64,000 nucleotides of DNA, from assembly GCA_964036315.1 (NCBI GenBank), contig OZ038482.1, forward strand, positions 11,809,489 to 11,873,488, given 5' to 3'. Positions 1 to 10,195 of the stretch are shown piece after piece. The notes beneath the pieces were generated by a model. The model saw only the letters and a list, made by a program, of their open reading frames with translations, was not told the DNA's origin and ran no database searches. Position 1 is the first letter of the stretch; the number at the start of each line of letters is the position of its first letter. The position numbers were made by a program, and so were the translations under genes. The stretch comes from Acanthosepion esculentum (taxonomy: Eukaryota; Mollusca; Cephalopoda; Sepiida; Sepiidae).

Positions 1-1230
1 GTCGCATCAAATACACTTTCCAATACCCTGAAATAAAATCAAAGTGAACAAAAAAAAGCAGCAGTATCGATGGTTAGTGTGCTGCAGTCAGAATAAATTC
101 GTAGCCTTCCTGAATTGATTATAGAAACAGCCGATATGATTGGCACACGCAAATAATAGCTCATCATCTTATCTCTAAAATGATAAATAATTGATTATGA
201 CTACAATTGTTGCGGCAAATTTTTTTCTCCTTTTCCTTAAGAAATATCAGGGTTTTGTTTACTCATAGCTAAATACCGAGACGGGTTAATTAACTTAAGT
301 TTTATCAATAAAATCCTTTATCCCCTATCGTATACATTTAAGGGGGCAAATGTCGTCTCCAATCATAGCTTTTTTAACAAAACTGCGTTTCAGCAGCAGC
401 GTATGTAATCACTATGAGTTGCATTGCTATATCAGATAGCAATCTTAGTTACAATACTAAATAAAGGCGAGTTGATATTATCTATCATTACTACAGTCAT
501 ATTTCGTGTACAGAGGCCATATCAGTAGAAAAGTTGCATAAAACTGTTATATTACAGTGTGTGTTATTCTTATCCTAATTTTTTTTTATTGATGTTTACC
601 CGAGACAAGACCCAAAGGCCACTCAAAATAGAGCCTTACCGAAGGTGGTTTTGTGTGAGCGGTGAAAGTAAGGTGCACAGTTTAAGAGGATATGGGTGAA
701 AGATTACGGTTACATTTGGAGGGGTTTAAAATTGTTGGGGTCATGAAAGCATCCCCCTAGGATTCTCACCCACAAAGCAACAGCTCTTGAGAAGAAGCTA
801 CCCGAGTGGAACTTACTTCTTACTTGCGGAGTAAACGAGGTCGTTTCGTCTCAATATACACGGTGTGACAGGTCTTAGCTGGGAGGGCTAGAGTCGGAAG
901 AACTAACGAATTTAGCTACTTTGAACATGTAACATGGGAATAGCGATAACTAGCAGTATAACCCGTCTTCGACCAGTTATTTCATTACTGGGATTTTTGC
1001 CGTTGAATTAAAGTAGTATAAGTTTAAAGTCAGCCCACCAAAAAAGCAATATTAGTAACAACAATTGGGTGCCATTTTTGCGTACTCAATCTTGCAAGAA
1101 AGAAACCGTCATAATAATAATATACGATAATTTTTATTTATAATATAATTTTTTTTATAATTCTAATAATCTTTTGCGGTAGATTTCAACTCTCTAAATT
1201 GATTGTACGCTGTTTGTTATAGACATTAAA
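1..1230. other. Non-coding AT-rich sequence, no gene seen
   Basis: No open frame with recognisable protein similarity and no RNA gene was seen. The stretch 590-960 is less AT-rich than its surroundings and may be an old dispersed repeat, but I recognise no family. Confidence 0.5.
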
Positions 1231-1408
1231 TTTTGCCTTTGATTTTTGCGCAAACTGTAAAAAATCAGATTTTTCGATTTTTCATCTTCAAAGTTGTAAT
1301 GTTTTCCAGCCAATTTGAACGCAAAACCGGCACGGAAGAATTATCTATCAAACAAAAAAATCATCGAAATCGGATGGAAACTGTGGAAACACATAAACAA
1401 CATCCGAT

Positions 1409-1445
1409 CACACACACATACATACTCACATACATACACACACAC
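1409..1445. repeat. Impure CA microsatellite
   Basis: CA dinucleotides interrupted by TACA and CTCA steps. It lies at the downstream edge of a minus-strand LINE fragment and creates a spurious open frame on either strand. Confidence 0.8.
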
Positions 1446-1469
1446 ATTTTGAGAATTATAGATATAGAT

Positions 1470-2335
1470 ATAGGGAGAGGCTCGCAACATTTCGTCTGTG
1501 GGAAAGAGGCTGTATGTTGGAAAAGAATTCATCACCCACAAGGACGCGTAGACGCTTTTGGTCTCTATCGAGCCTGGAAAATGAAGACTGCGCTGCTTCT
1601 GCCCATATATGGCAGCAGTACTTCATTTCGGCCCCTTGTAAAGGTAGGTCATAGCAGGAGAATTCAGATACTTACTGGGGCAGTACGACTATTCGTCCTG
1701 GGTATGACGATAAACTACATCCGCATCTTGGGTAAAACGATAAACTACATCCAACAGCAAGGACTCTGATCAGGAGGCTATGAGAAGCGTGGAGCCACCT
1801 TTTAATTGCTGGTATTCCCAGGTCCACCCTGACTCGGGGTGGTAGCACCTGTTAGGGTCCCAGCTATTGTCAAATAGTTACCCCCCAAACTGGGGTCATA
1901 ACACTATGAAAGTATAAAAATAGGTTTTAATACCAGCAATTCTTCTTTTCGGAAAAAAATTACCAGCAATAAATTTTTGGAGAAAAAATTATTGCCGGCA
2001 ATACATTATTACCAGCAATACATTGTGGAAAAAATATATTTCCAGCAATACATTTTTGAAAAAATATTACCAGCAATACATTTTTGGAAAAAAATATTAC
2101 CAGCAATAAAAAATCTTGTCGGCATTAAATAACCCATTGTAGTGTTGATATGCCGTAAAACAATACAAACCAAAGTACGACTATTTTCCCAATATCTTTA
2201 GCGATGGATTGTATATAAGAGTTCCAACTGAAGTCTGGGGTGAGCTTCAATCCCAATAGGCGTTCAAGGCAAGGGACGTCCTTGAGAGAACACCAGTTCA
2301 TTGCGACCATGATGGAAAGTTACTTGTTTGTTTTT
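1470..2335 (-). mobile_element. LINE (CR1/L2/jockey-like) reverse transcriptase fragment, split by an insertion
   Basis: Read on the minus strand, 2330-2186 encodes the peptide ERLLGLKLTPDFSWNSYI followed by SIAKDIGK. After a gap, 1680-1470 continues with MKYCCHIWAEAAQSSFSRLD and then QPLSHRRNVAS, with frameshifts. These are the ordered segments of the C-terminal part of a non-LTR reverse transcriptase that also occurs at 28690-29665 and 56600-57500. The gap is a 480-bp element (1694-2173) bounded by a 12-bp duplication. The coding sequence is broken by frameshifts and has no start or end, so this is a dead 5'-truncated copy. The exact clade is uncertain. Confidence 0.8.
1694..2173 (+). mobile_element. 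Non-autonomous minisatellite-bearing retroelement (element X), copy 1
   Basis: The copy starts with two units of a 30-bp word containing GACGATAAACTACATCC. A body of about 130 bp follows, then degenerate units of about 27 bp ending TTACCAGCAATA, then a tail containing GGCATTAAATAACCCATT and CGTAAAACAATACAAACC. It is flanked by AGTACGACTATT at 1682-1693 and 2174-2185, a 12-bp target duplication inside a LINE. An A/C-rich tail and a duplication of this length fit LINE-driven retrotransposition of a SINE-like unit. Related copies lie at 27036-27472 (-), 44244-44395 (-), 52447-53632 (+) and, as a tail only, near 5395-5475. I do not recognise a named family. Confidence 0.75.
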
Positions 2336-3105
2336 ATGAGGTATTGAATGCAACCAGCCAATTCTTCCCCAGTTGAGCTGTTAGAGCTAGTTCGGAGAAG
2401 AGATCAGTTGTCAGGCTTTAGTCTTCTAGAATTTTGGAGGTGCACCCATATACCATATATACATATATTTTCTACGTGGATATTCACAAGAAAGGGGTAC
2501 TTTAATATAAAGCAAGAAAAGGGTTGAACAATATTAAATACGAAAACTACACAACACTATCAAATTGTGTTTGACGATGAAAAACAACTTTAAGAACCCA
2601 TCCATTAGCTGGGAGATAATCGTGAAAGCTAAACCATACTATGGAAAGAGAGACAGATGTAAGTTGTGTTTGTTGGAGAATCTTATTATATTAAAACATT
2701 TAAATAAGCCTAACTCGCTGAACTCGAGAAGTGAGTTCATACCTACATGCAGTCATAAAACCAACCATCTCGTGATGTGTATGTTGTTTAATGCCTCACT
2801 GATTCTGTGAGTAATGACAGGATATCAGCAGAAGACCGCTTAATATAAATTCTTGACACAAACAGCCAGTATTATCAATTTGTTGTTAATGTAAAGTTAA
2901 ATGCTGCAGAAGGTGGCAATTAAATTGGATATCAACTCACTTTCTATTTATAAAACGTATACTATAATTATTTGCAATTAAAAAGTTCTATTTTGTAATT
3001 AAAAAGCCCTCCTACATTTAAAATAAAATTATCTTTAATTGTATTCCTACTAATCCATAATCAGCAGAAATCTAGATAAAATGTTGACTATGTAGCAAAA
3101 TGTGA
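2336..3105. other. No gene seen
   Basis: AT-rich sequence without recognisable protein or repeat similarity. A run of T (about 3107-3126) directly abuts the LTR that follows. Confidence 0.5.
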
Positions 3106-3125
3106 TTTTTTTTTTTTTTTTTTTT

Positions 3126-3322
3126 TGTGCTGTAGGGTCTGGCAAAACACAACACTTAACTCGAGTCAGTCGTGATAGTAGTATTCAATACTTAGCTAGA
3201 CAAGGCACTGCAATAGTATTATATTTTTTTGGTCTTTTCTAGACAATTACCCAGGACTACTTATCATGAATGGATCAGTCCATTCATGATAATAAGGAGG
3301 GTAGCTGGCTCTTACCACAACA
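3126..3322 (-). repeat. 3' LTR of Ty3/gypsy element 2
   Basis: On the minus strand it begins TGTTGTGG directly after a purine tract and ends ACAGCACA, giving TG...CA ends. It is paired with the partial copy at 4436-4602. Confidence 0.75.
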
Positions 3323-3354
3323 TATCCCCTTTTGAGACTTACTTCTTATGGAAG

Positions 3355-3636
3355 TTATGCTTTTCTTCTTTTGGGGTTAAGATCCAACATTTCTATAGGC
3401 TGTTTCTTCCTTTTACTGGAGCGTGTGGTTTCCGAAGCTATCTGAAGCATGGGTAGATAGAAAACGTCAACAGGGCCCCCTTTCTCGTATGCTCTGTTCG
3501 TCTGAGTAGCTTTTCTTCTTTGATTTGGGTGTCTTTTAAGCACCCATGTAAAACCTTTTATCTTGTACAATAACTTTCTGATATGTCTTTCGACTAACCC
3601 ATCTTCCCAGCATTCCTTAACATTTTGTAAGTTCAA
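3355..3636 (-). pseudogene. Ty3/gypsy pol C-terminal tail
   Basis: A 93-codon frame carrying KRHPNQRRKATQTN, then a segment with EKGGPVDVFY, then SETTRSSKRKKQPIEMLDLN and a final PKRRKA. The same arrangement occurs at the end of pol in the other Ty3 element (51493-51726: RRHVNQIRK, TRKSSRKRMFTEPLEID, PKKKRY). In both, the stop is followed within about 35 bp by a purine tract and the 3' LTR. This is the region after the integrase core. The start codon of the open frame has no biological meaning because the upstream integrase is deleted. Confidence 0.7.
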
Positions 3637-4077
3637 AAGAATACGTTTTAAGTATTTTCCGCGTCCCTATTTTCGGTCAACCCTTGTGCGAAGATCATAT
3701 ACTTAAACATGTTGGATATTAGTTTGCTTAACTTAAACATTTCATATAACCTGTTTACGATACTAGCATAAGTGCTTTAATCTTCAGCTTCATTTTTTAC
3801 AAGATCTTAGCATTGCCAGCGTGTACTGAACAATGAACTTCGTTCACTGAAAATTTTACTGAACACCATAATAGTTTCTTTCAATGACAATTCACTCGAT
3901 TTTTTCGGCATGATATAATTCACGTATTTTTCCTGTTCCGTGGGACCCTAACTTTCTTAGTATCATGCTCATTTTTTTTCTTATCCGGTCAGTTTATACA
4001 GTCTTTTTTAAAGACTTCCTCACAGCGTACGTCGTGTGTTGCCAATGTATACGTTTCTATTATTGTTATATCAATAT

Positions 4078-4308
4078 TTAAATTCGCCAATTCTGCAACA
4101 TCGTGTAAGAAAAAAAAAGTAGACATGCTTTCATTACTTTTGCTCTCCATAAAAAGTTCTCGTATTTTTGCTGTTGTTCTTGTCTCAATGTTTTCTGGAA
4201 TTGTTGTTGCTGTTCTTGTTGTTGCTTTCTTAATTCCAACATTACTGCTTTCAAGTCCTCCATTTTTAATTGTTTGACTTGAAAAATTTTTTCCAATTTA
4301 TATTTCAA
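4078..4308 (-). pseudogene. Ty3/gypsy gag N-terminal fragment
   Basis: The peptide MEDLKAVMLELRKQQQEQQQ begins inside a 76-codon frame and is followed by a Gln-rich segment. It parallels the gag start of the element at 47977-52077 (MEDFKSTIVELIKIQFEQQQ), and lies about 130 bp downstream of the primer-binding site, the right place for gag. The true start is probably the internal Met of MEDLK, not the first Met of the frame. The frame is lost after about 60 codons. Confidence 0.7.
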
Positions 4309-4435
4309 ACGTTTTAATGTTCCGTTGTTTCCGACGTGAATTTTTTAAGACTTACTGATTACACATGTCGAAAACAACTGAATCTTTGTCCACCACTATT
4401 ATAATAAATAGTGAATCATCCTCGTCGCCAACTCT

Positions 4436-4602
4436 TGTGATGTGGGGTCTGGCAAGACTCAACACTTAACTGGACAGAGTCAGTCGTCATAGTAGTATTC
4501 AATAATCAGCTAAACAAGTTACTGCAATAGCATTATCTTTTTTTCCCTTCTAGACAATTATCCAGGATTATTTATCATGAATGGAATAATCCATTCATGA
4601 TA
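4436..4602 (-). repeat. 5' LTR (truncated) of Ty3/gypsy element 2
   Basis: Direct repeat of the 3126-3291 part of the other LTR. Its minus-strand end ACATCACA is followed after three bases by the primer-binding motif TGGCGACGAGG. The first 30 or so bases expected from the 3' LTR are absent. Confidence 0.75.
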
Positions 4603-4624
4603 GTAGATAATAATACCCTTGAAA

Positions 4625-4965
4625 TATTAATGTTTATTTTGTAAAAAAAGTAGTTATTTATACTTAAAAAGTATTTATTTATATTAAAAACGTATTTATT
4701 TATACTAATAGTATTTATTTATAATAAAAAGTATTTATTTACGCTAAAAAGTATTTATACTAAGAAAGTACTTATTTGTACTAGAAAGTATTTATACTAA
4801 AAAGTATTTATGCTAAAATGTATTTATTTATACCAAAAAGTACTTATACTTAAAAAGTATTTATACCGAAAAGTATTCATTTATACTAATTTATACTAAA
4901 AGTATTTATACTAAAATCAAAGTATTTATTTATACTAAAAAAGTATTTATTTATGCTAAAACATG
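4625..4965. repeat. AT-rich tandem array, units of about 14-22 bp
   Basis: Degenerate units of the form AAAAGTATTTATTTATACT repeated across the interval with length variation. No coding potential. It abuts the truncated LTR of element 2. Confidence 0.85.
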
Positions 4966-5091
4966 TTTAAATAAGGGTAACATTGTGCCTAAAAAACTTA
5001 TATATAAGTGCGAGGTAAAAGAACAGAGGAACAAAAAGTTTATGCATTCTGCAATTTTTTCTTTTCTATTTGCTTTTCCCAGTAAATATAA

Positions 5092-5211
5092 ATTTACAGC
5101 CATATCACGTTGAAACACCGGTTCGCGTATGACCACCGAAGTTAAGCAACGTCGAGCCTGGTCAGTACCTAGATGGATGACCGCTTGGGAATACCAGGTG
5201 CTGGAAAGCTT
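5092..5211 (+). rRNA. 5S rRNA-like copy, probably a pseudogene
   Basis: The 120-bp segment aligns along its length with animal 5S rRNA: CCATATCACGTTGAA near the 5' end, GAAGTTAAGCAACGTCGAGC (internal promoter A box), GCCTGGTCAGTACCTAGATG, then GACCGCTTGGGAATACC and GGTGCTG. Several changes argue for a decayed copy. The loop after CACCGGTTC reads GCGTATGACC where the usual form is close to TCGTCCGATC. The 3' end reads GGAAAGCTT where it should close the terminal stem. No run of T follows to terminate RNA polymerase III. It is a single copy, not part of a visible tandem cluster. It could alternatively be the head of a 5S-derived SINE. Confidence 0.8.
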
Positions 5212-5240
5212 AGGTGTATGGGTAGTGTAACGCATAACGG

Positions 5241-5267
5241 CTCGGAATTGTTAATCGCCGAGCCGAC
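5241..5267. other. Perfect hairpin next to the 5S-like copy
   Basis: GGCTCGG and CCGAGCC form a 7-bp stem around a loop of about 12 nt, 30 bp after the 5S-like copy. It is not followed by a T run, so it does not look like a terminator. Confidence 0.5.
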
Positions 5268-5394
5268 TTCCAATTCAAGCTGGGCTCCTTATATTCACTT
5301 AAACGCAAATATCGTTGGGAAATCTAGGAATCCACCTCTTCTCTCCCCAGCTATTGGTTAATTAGTAAGACTTGTATTAATAAATCATTATTAT

Positions 5395-5475
5395 CTCCAA
5401 AAACATCTTGCAATCTAAAAATATTTTCTGGCTTTAAATAACCTGCAAAAGGTTGATAAGCCGTAAAAAAAATCA
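5395..5475 (+). mobile_element. Diverged tail of element X
   Basis: The words CTTTAAATAACCTGCAAAAG, then GTTGATAAGCCGTAAAA, match the tail of element X with several differences. Only the tail is recognisable. Confidence 0.4.
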
Positions 5476-5479
5476 ATTT

Positions 5480-6365
5480 CTTTTTTTTCTTTTTCATTGC
5501 TCTTCGATAAAATATATCTGTTTTAATGGCCATGATAATATTTTGTACCTATAAGAAAATATTCAAATGTTTATTCATTATTGTTCCATTATTTTGTGCA
5601 ATAATTAATGCTTCTGTTATTCTTTTCTCTCACAAAGTTGATATGATTTACTTTTCCCAAACAAATATGCACAAACCAGATCATTGTTATCGGGGTGAGC
5701 GCGAACGCAGACTCCACACTTATTAAATTGGGAACTGAATTGAAAGCTGCTTATTCTTCAAGCGCATTTTAATGGCAATTCCCTAAGATGTTGCGTTTTA
5801 TCGCTTTTGATTTCTTACGATAACCGACATAGCCACAAAGAGAAATCCGATGATATTATGATAACTAATCGGATTATAAGATTAAACGATAGACAATTGA
5901 ATTATTATTTGTTTAATAGGATCATTCAGACGAAATATAAATCACAGAGAATCGGTAAGCAATTTTGAAGTATTTATCTTTCTTTTCTTTTTCTTTTTTT
6001 CATAATTTGTTTAAAGTACATCCCAGATTAGTTTTTTTAATTATCATTTTCTTTCAAGGATTCTGATTATTGACTTCTTCCATTTTGATTCATTTGTTGT
6101 TATCACAAAATTTCGGTTAACCTCTGATCTTTTTACGTACAGAATGTGTCGCCTTTTTATCGAATAGTATAGGAAGAGATCAATCGTCTGAACAACTCTT
6201 GGAGTAAAAACTACTCGTTTCCAAATTGTAGAATTATCGCTGTCAATGTGTTTTACTGTTCAGTGGTAATTTTGTGACATCTGTTCCTGATCATAGACAA
6301 TAATCCGCTAAATCCTTTCCTAAATCATTGGTTTATCAGCTGATTTGGAATTTGCCTGGTCGGTC
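5480..6365. other. No gene seen
   Basis: AT-rich sequence; short open frames only, with no recognised similarity. Confidence 0.5.
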
Positions 6366-6375
6366 GAGTTTCCCA

Positions 6376-6379
6376 TTTC

Positions 6380-6417
<38 letters not shown>

Positions 6418-6838
6418 ATACACACACACTATCTCTCTGTATCTCTCTCTTCTTTCCCTCTCTTCTCTTTTGCTCTTTCAATCTCGCACTCTCTCTTCTC
6501 TGCCTCTCTCTCTCTCACACACACACACTATCTCTCTGTATCTCTCTCTTCTTTGCCTCTCTCCCTCTCTTCTCTCTCTTTTTCTCTTTCAATCTCTCAC
6601 TCTCTCATCTCTGCCCCTCTCTCACACACACACACACACAAACACATACACGCACACACTCTATCTCTCTCTTCTTTGCCTCTCTCCTTCTCTTCACTCT
6701 CTTTCTCTTTTGCTCTTTCAATCTCTCACTCTCTTTTCTCTGTCTCTCTCTCACACACACACACACACACTATCTCTCTGTATCTCTCTCTTCTTTGCTT
6801 CTCTCCCTCTCTTCTCTCTCTCTCTTTTGCTCTTTCAA

Positions 6839-6880
<42 letters not shown>

Positions 6881-6885
6881 ACTTA
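6376..6885. repeat. CT/CA microsatellite organised in a longer tandem unit
   Basis: TC and CA tracts alternate in a block of about 100-130 bp containing TATCTCTCTGTATCTCTCTC, then CTTCTTTGCC, then TTGCTCTTTCAATCTC. The block recurs about four times, so this is a minisatellite made of microsatellite words. It generates overlapping Leu/Ser-rich open frames in all three forward frames. Confidence 0.85.
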
Positions 6886-7004
6886 AGCCCAAGCCCTCCT
6901 CTTTTAAGCATTCTAATTTATTTGGTTCAGCTTCTCTTACTTGGTCTGTGAAGTATCACGTGGTGTATTATGACAACCTAAATAAGGTGTCTCGGTTGTA
7001 ATTC

Positions 7005-7105
7005 ACACTGCTTAGTTTGGCACAAGGCTACATATATGGGGCACCCAATAAGGAACAAACTTACTATTCATGACCCAACAGACTATCCCGCAAAAATTAC
7101 TCCAC
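7005..7105 (-). mobile_element. SINE fragment with GGCACAAGGC word (family D)
   Basis: TTTGGCACAAGGCTACATA followed by ATGGGGCACCCAATAAGGAA parallels 54602-54735, where the same body is attached to a tRNA-like head on the minus strand. The head is missing here. Confidence 0.55.
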
Positions 7106-7239
7106 CTGAAGCATCCGAATTAAATGTTGTAGTTGCCCGTTGTTTGCTTTTCAGTTTAATTCAATCTATTGATCATCTGTGCCATTAAACTCTATCATGA
7201 TCTCAGGCGGTTTTCTTTTGTTAGCCTCGAGAATTTATA

Positions 7240-8845
7240 TAACATTTCAAACTTTATCAGGAATAAGACAAGGACGAAATGAGATCCCCAATCTATTTAA
7301 TATTTTCCTAGACTATTCCATGTGCATATGCAAAAACAGATGGTACGAGTTGGGCACTGTTCATTTAAGCGTTCCACACGACATCCCAAACCAATCAACT
7401 AATAGAAAACAGTGACCATGCTTCCCCAACCCCCCGCGGTCAGTCTACTGATTACCAGGGTGGGGGACTCTGCCGATGACATAGGTGTTCATAGACAGGA
7501 TAAGAATGATGCTGAACAAAGAATCAACATTCTGTATCAACTGTTCCAAGAAATAGGACTCAACATAAACCTTTCCAAAACAGAAACTATGATCTGGAAT
7601 TGGAATGAGGCGATGGCACTGACCCTGAATCCATCATCAAAATACAGGATGTGAAATTAGTAAATAGTAAATACTTCAGCTACTTTGGGGTATGGATCAG
7701 TCATAACAAATTTAATACAAGAAATAAGGAAATTGAACATAGAATAAGCTGCGCTAGAGATAGTTTTTACCCTACACTGTTTTGCTACAAAACTAAAACA
7801 TTAAATTGAAAACTCGAGTGAGTCATTGTTGTAAGCTAGGGAAGGTTAATGAATAGAATAATCACAAAAAGGTTGGTAATGAACGATAATACTTAGAACA
7901 AGAACAACACACTTAAGATTCGTCAGCGGCGCGTAGTAGTATTCAGCTGCTAGAAGTGAGTCAAGTGAATTCCATAATGAATCTCCAACTGCATGATATT
8001 TACCAACCTATCCACGCGGTCAGATATGACACAAGGCCGAATTCAGTATGAGGTATCCGAACGAGTAGGCTCGACCAAAAATTCCCCGTAGATCCTGTAT
8101 AAAACGGGGTCGGGTAGCTGTTTCTCACGATGAGACTCTGCCCTTTGACATAGCCTCGTCTGGGTATCCTCTCTGTCCGAAGGCAGAGAGTTTGACCAGC
8201 ACAGCTGGAGATGAATCTCCAACTACAGACCAACATACAGTATTTACTACTGTATCTATGTGAATGAGGACATACCCATTATCGTCCGTCGGTATGCTAC
8301 AACAGTCATGTTCTTAAATAGCTTCGTCAGATCGAAGCTTTTATATAGATATCATACATGGTGACAAACTAATTCAAAAATATCTAAACTGTCAGCTGTA
8401 TGCAATCACTTTCTCAGATTTATGATTAAAAATGGTATGGAGAAAATGAAACCTGTAGATCTTAGTGAGGACAAGCTTCTTCGAACCTGATGGACTGGCG
8501 CTACACAATCACAAACAAAATATTGTACCAAATAACAGAAACTATATCACTTCAGAACTTTCAACAACAGCAACAAGTAAAATTCATAGCACCAATAAGA
8601 CGAAGAAAAATAATGTTATAATCACGATGTTGACGTTTCACAATACTTCAAAGAAAAGGTTCGCAAGGAATCAGCCATCAACAATGGAAAGAGCTATAAC
8701 AGCTACTGGGTTTGAGAAACTTATTGACCTGAAAATTTGTTTTAATAGAAAGATTTTTAAAATTTCGGTCAGTGAAGGCCGAATATGAAGCGAATATTAC
8801 CATTACCATAAGGCGTAGATATAGATGAAAGAAGACGTCTTTAAA
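7240..8845 (+). mobile_element. LINE reverse transcriptase and C-terminal region, split by a solo LTR
   Basis: Forward frames with shifts give TLSGIRQGRNEIPNLFNIF (RT motif preceding the active site), SADDIGVHRQDKNDAEQRIN (a changed catalytic YADD box), QEIGLNINLSKTETMIWN (thumb) and YFGVWISHNKFNT. The frame resumes beyond the LTR with FVRSKLLYRYHTW and MIKNGMEKMKPVDL, and later [20 protein letters not shown] and SEGRI. The order is that of the C-terminal half of an endonuclease-reverse transcriptase LINE. Frameshifts, stops and the SADD replacement make it inactive. The endonuclease domain is absent (5' truncation). A GATA array starts about 25 bp after its last recognisable part. Confidence 0.8.
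7827..8304 (+). mobile_element. Solo LTR, 478 bp, with GTCAT target duplication
   Basis: The interval starts TGTTGTAAGC and ends TGCTACAACA, giving perfect 7-bp terminal inverted repeats of LTR type. GTCAT is present immediately outside both ends (7822-7826 and 8305-8309). It interrupts a LINE reading frame that continues on the other side. A TATAAAA word at 8098 gives a tentative plus orientation. No internal retrotransposon sequence remains, so it arose by recombination between LTRs. Confidence 0.85.
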
Positions 8846-8869
8846 GTATATGACACACACGCGCGCACC

Positions 8870-8931
<62 letters not shown>

Positions 8932-8943
8932 TGAACAGAATGG

Positions 8944-8999
<56 letters not shown>

Positions 9000-9011
9000 T
9001 GAACAGAATGG

Positions 9012-9083
<72 letters not shown>

Positions 9084-9095
9084 TGAACAGCATGG

Positions 9096-9151
<56 letters not shown>

Positions 9152-9163
9152 TGAACAGCCTGG

Positions 9164-9227
<64 letters not shown>

Positions 9228-9238
9228 TGAACAGCCTG

Positions 9239-9304
<66 letters not shown>

Positions 9305-9314
9305 GGAACAGACT

Positions 9315-9401
<87 letters not shown>

Positions 9402-9411
9402 GGAACAGACT

Positions 9412-9462
<51 letters not shown>

Positions 9463-9472
9463 GGAACGGACT

Positions 9473-9550
<78 letters not shown>

Positions 9551-9551
9551 T
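8870..9551. repeat. GATA tandem array with evolving spacer words (array 1)
   Basis: Nine GATA blocks are separated by eight 14-bp spacers. From left to right the spacers read TATGAACAGAATGG (twice), TATGAACAGCATGG, TATGAACAGCCTGG, TATGAACAGCCTGA, AAGGAACAGACTTA (twice) and AAGGAACGGACTTA. The spacers change stepwise along the array. The array follows a LINE and precedes a SINE body. Confidence 0.95.
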
Positions 9552-9600
9552 TGCAGATTTATTGTCTAAATAAAACAATTTTCAATTGTATATTCTGGTC

Positions 9601-9800
9601 TAGTTTGTTGCGTTCACTTTCGTTCAAATTCTTTTTGGCAAAGACATGATTCCATCTCTTCTCACACTCCCTATATATAGATTAAATAGCAGTGACTTGT
9701 TTCTCTAGCCTTGAGTGGCAACCAGCCTAAAACTCTGAATTTCAAACCGTGGAGAAGGCAACAGGAAACCACTTCATTATATTTCCCAAGAATGCATGCT
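9601..9800 (+). mobile_element. SINE body (family C), headless
   Basis: CTCTTCTCACACTCCC, then CTAGCCTTGAGTGGCAACCA, then CTCTGAATTTCAAACC match the equivalent words at 12115-12260, and match 46135-46342 read on the minus strand. The last copy carries the tRNA-like head. Confidence 0.55.
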
Positions 9801-9819
9801 AATTCAGAGATAATAAAGA

Positions 9820-9885
9820 AAATGAATCCGTGGAGAGTCATGATCGCCTACGTCCTGAAGGGACATGCCATTTAAAAAGTCCAAT
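9820..9885 (+). mobile_element. Tiny LINE C-terminal remnant
   Basis: Encodes WRVMIAYVLKGHAI and then a stop. This is the terminal peptide of the endonuclease-reverse transcriptase LINE family seen at 30410-32660, 34965-35975 and, on the minus strand, about 59840-59880. Confidence 0.45.
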
Positions 9886-10099
9886 GTCTTCTTTTCGAAA
9901 ATAATTGCCATGACTGGGGGTTGTATTCAGGATAATAATTATTTTGATGCTTTCTTTCTTGACACTCCTGTGTTTAAGTAAAATTCAAAACAAACACGCC
10001 ACCGACACCGCCGCACTTACGTGCAGAGAATAAATTTCGAAATGCCCAGAAGGTTAGAAAACAGGACAGACATCTGAATAAGCAGACGAATTGAGTAAT

Positions 10100-10195
10100 A
10101 CCGAGGGGGTAAATAAATTCAAGTGGGGTAAATAAAGCTGACGGGGGCTAAATAGTGCTGAGAGCGGTAAATAAGGCCGGGGTAAAAATAATTAT
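10100..10195. repeat. Small outlying cluster of the 18-bp satellite word
   Basis: Four or five degenerate copies of GGTAAATAAGGCTGAGG-like words. They belong to the same word family as the 5.8-kb array at 12500-18320 but are separated from it by 2.3 kb. Confidence 0.75.

Larger units (their letters stand above)
3126..4602 (-). mobile_element. Internally deleted Ty3/gypsy LTR retrotransposon (element 2)
   Basis: Minus-strand order: truncated 5' LTR (4602-4436), primer-binding site TGGCGACGAGGATGA just inside it, gag N-terminus (4308-4078), unrecognised sequence, pol C-terminal tail (3636-3355), polypurine tract AAAAGGGGATA (3333-3323), 3' LTR (3322-3126). The two LTR copies match over about 165 bp, including a hairpin made from ATCATGAATGG and its complement. 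The gag and pol pieces resemble those of the fuller element at 47977-52077, so both belong to one lineage. Protease, reverse transcriptase, RNase H and integrase are missing, so the copy is non-autonomous. The outer end of the 5' LTR is replaced by an AT-rich tandem array, so no target duplication can be checked. Confidence 0.8.

Noticed and set aside
6328..7001. Three overlapping Leu/Ser/His-rich frames above 130 codons
   Set aside because: They are low-complexity translations of CT and CA tracts, open in all three frames.
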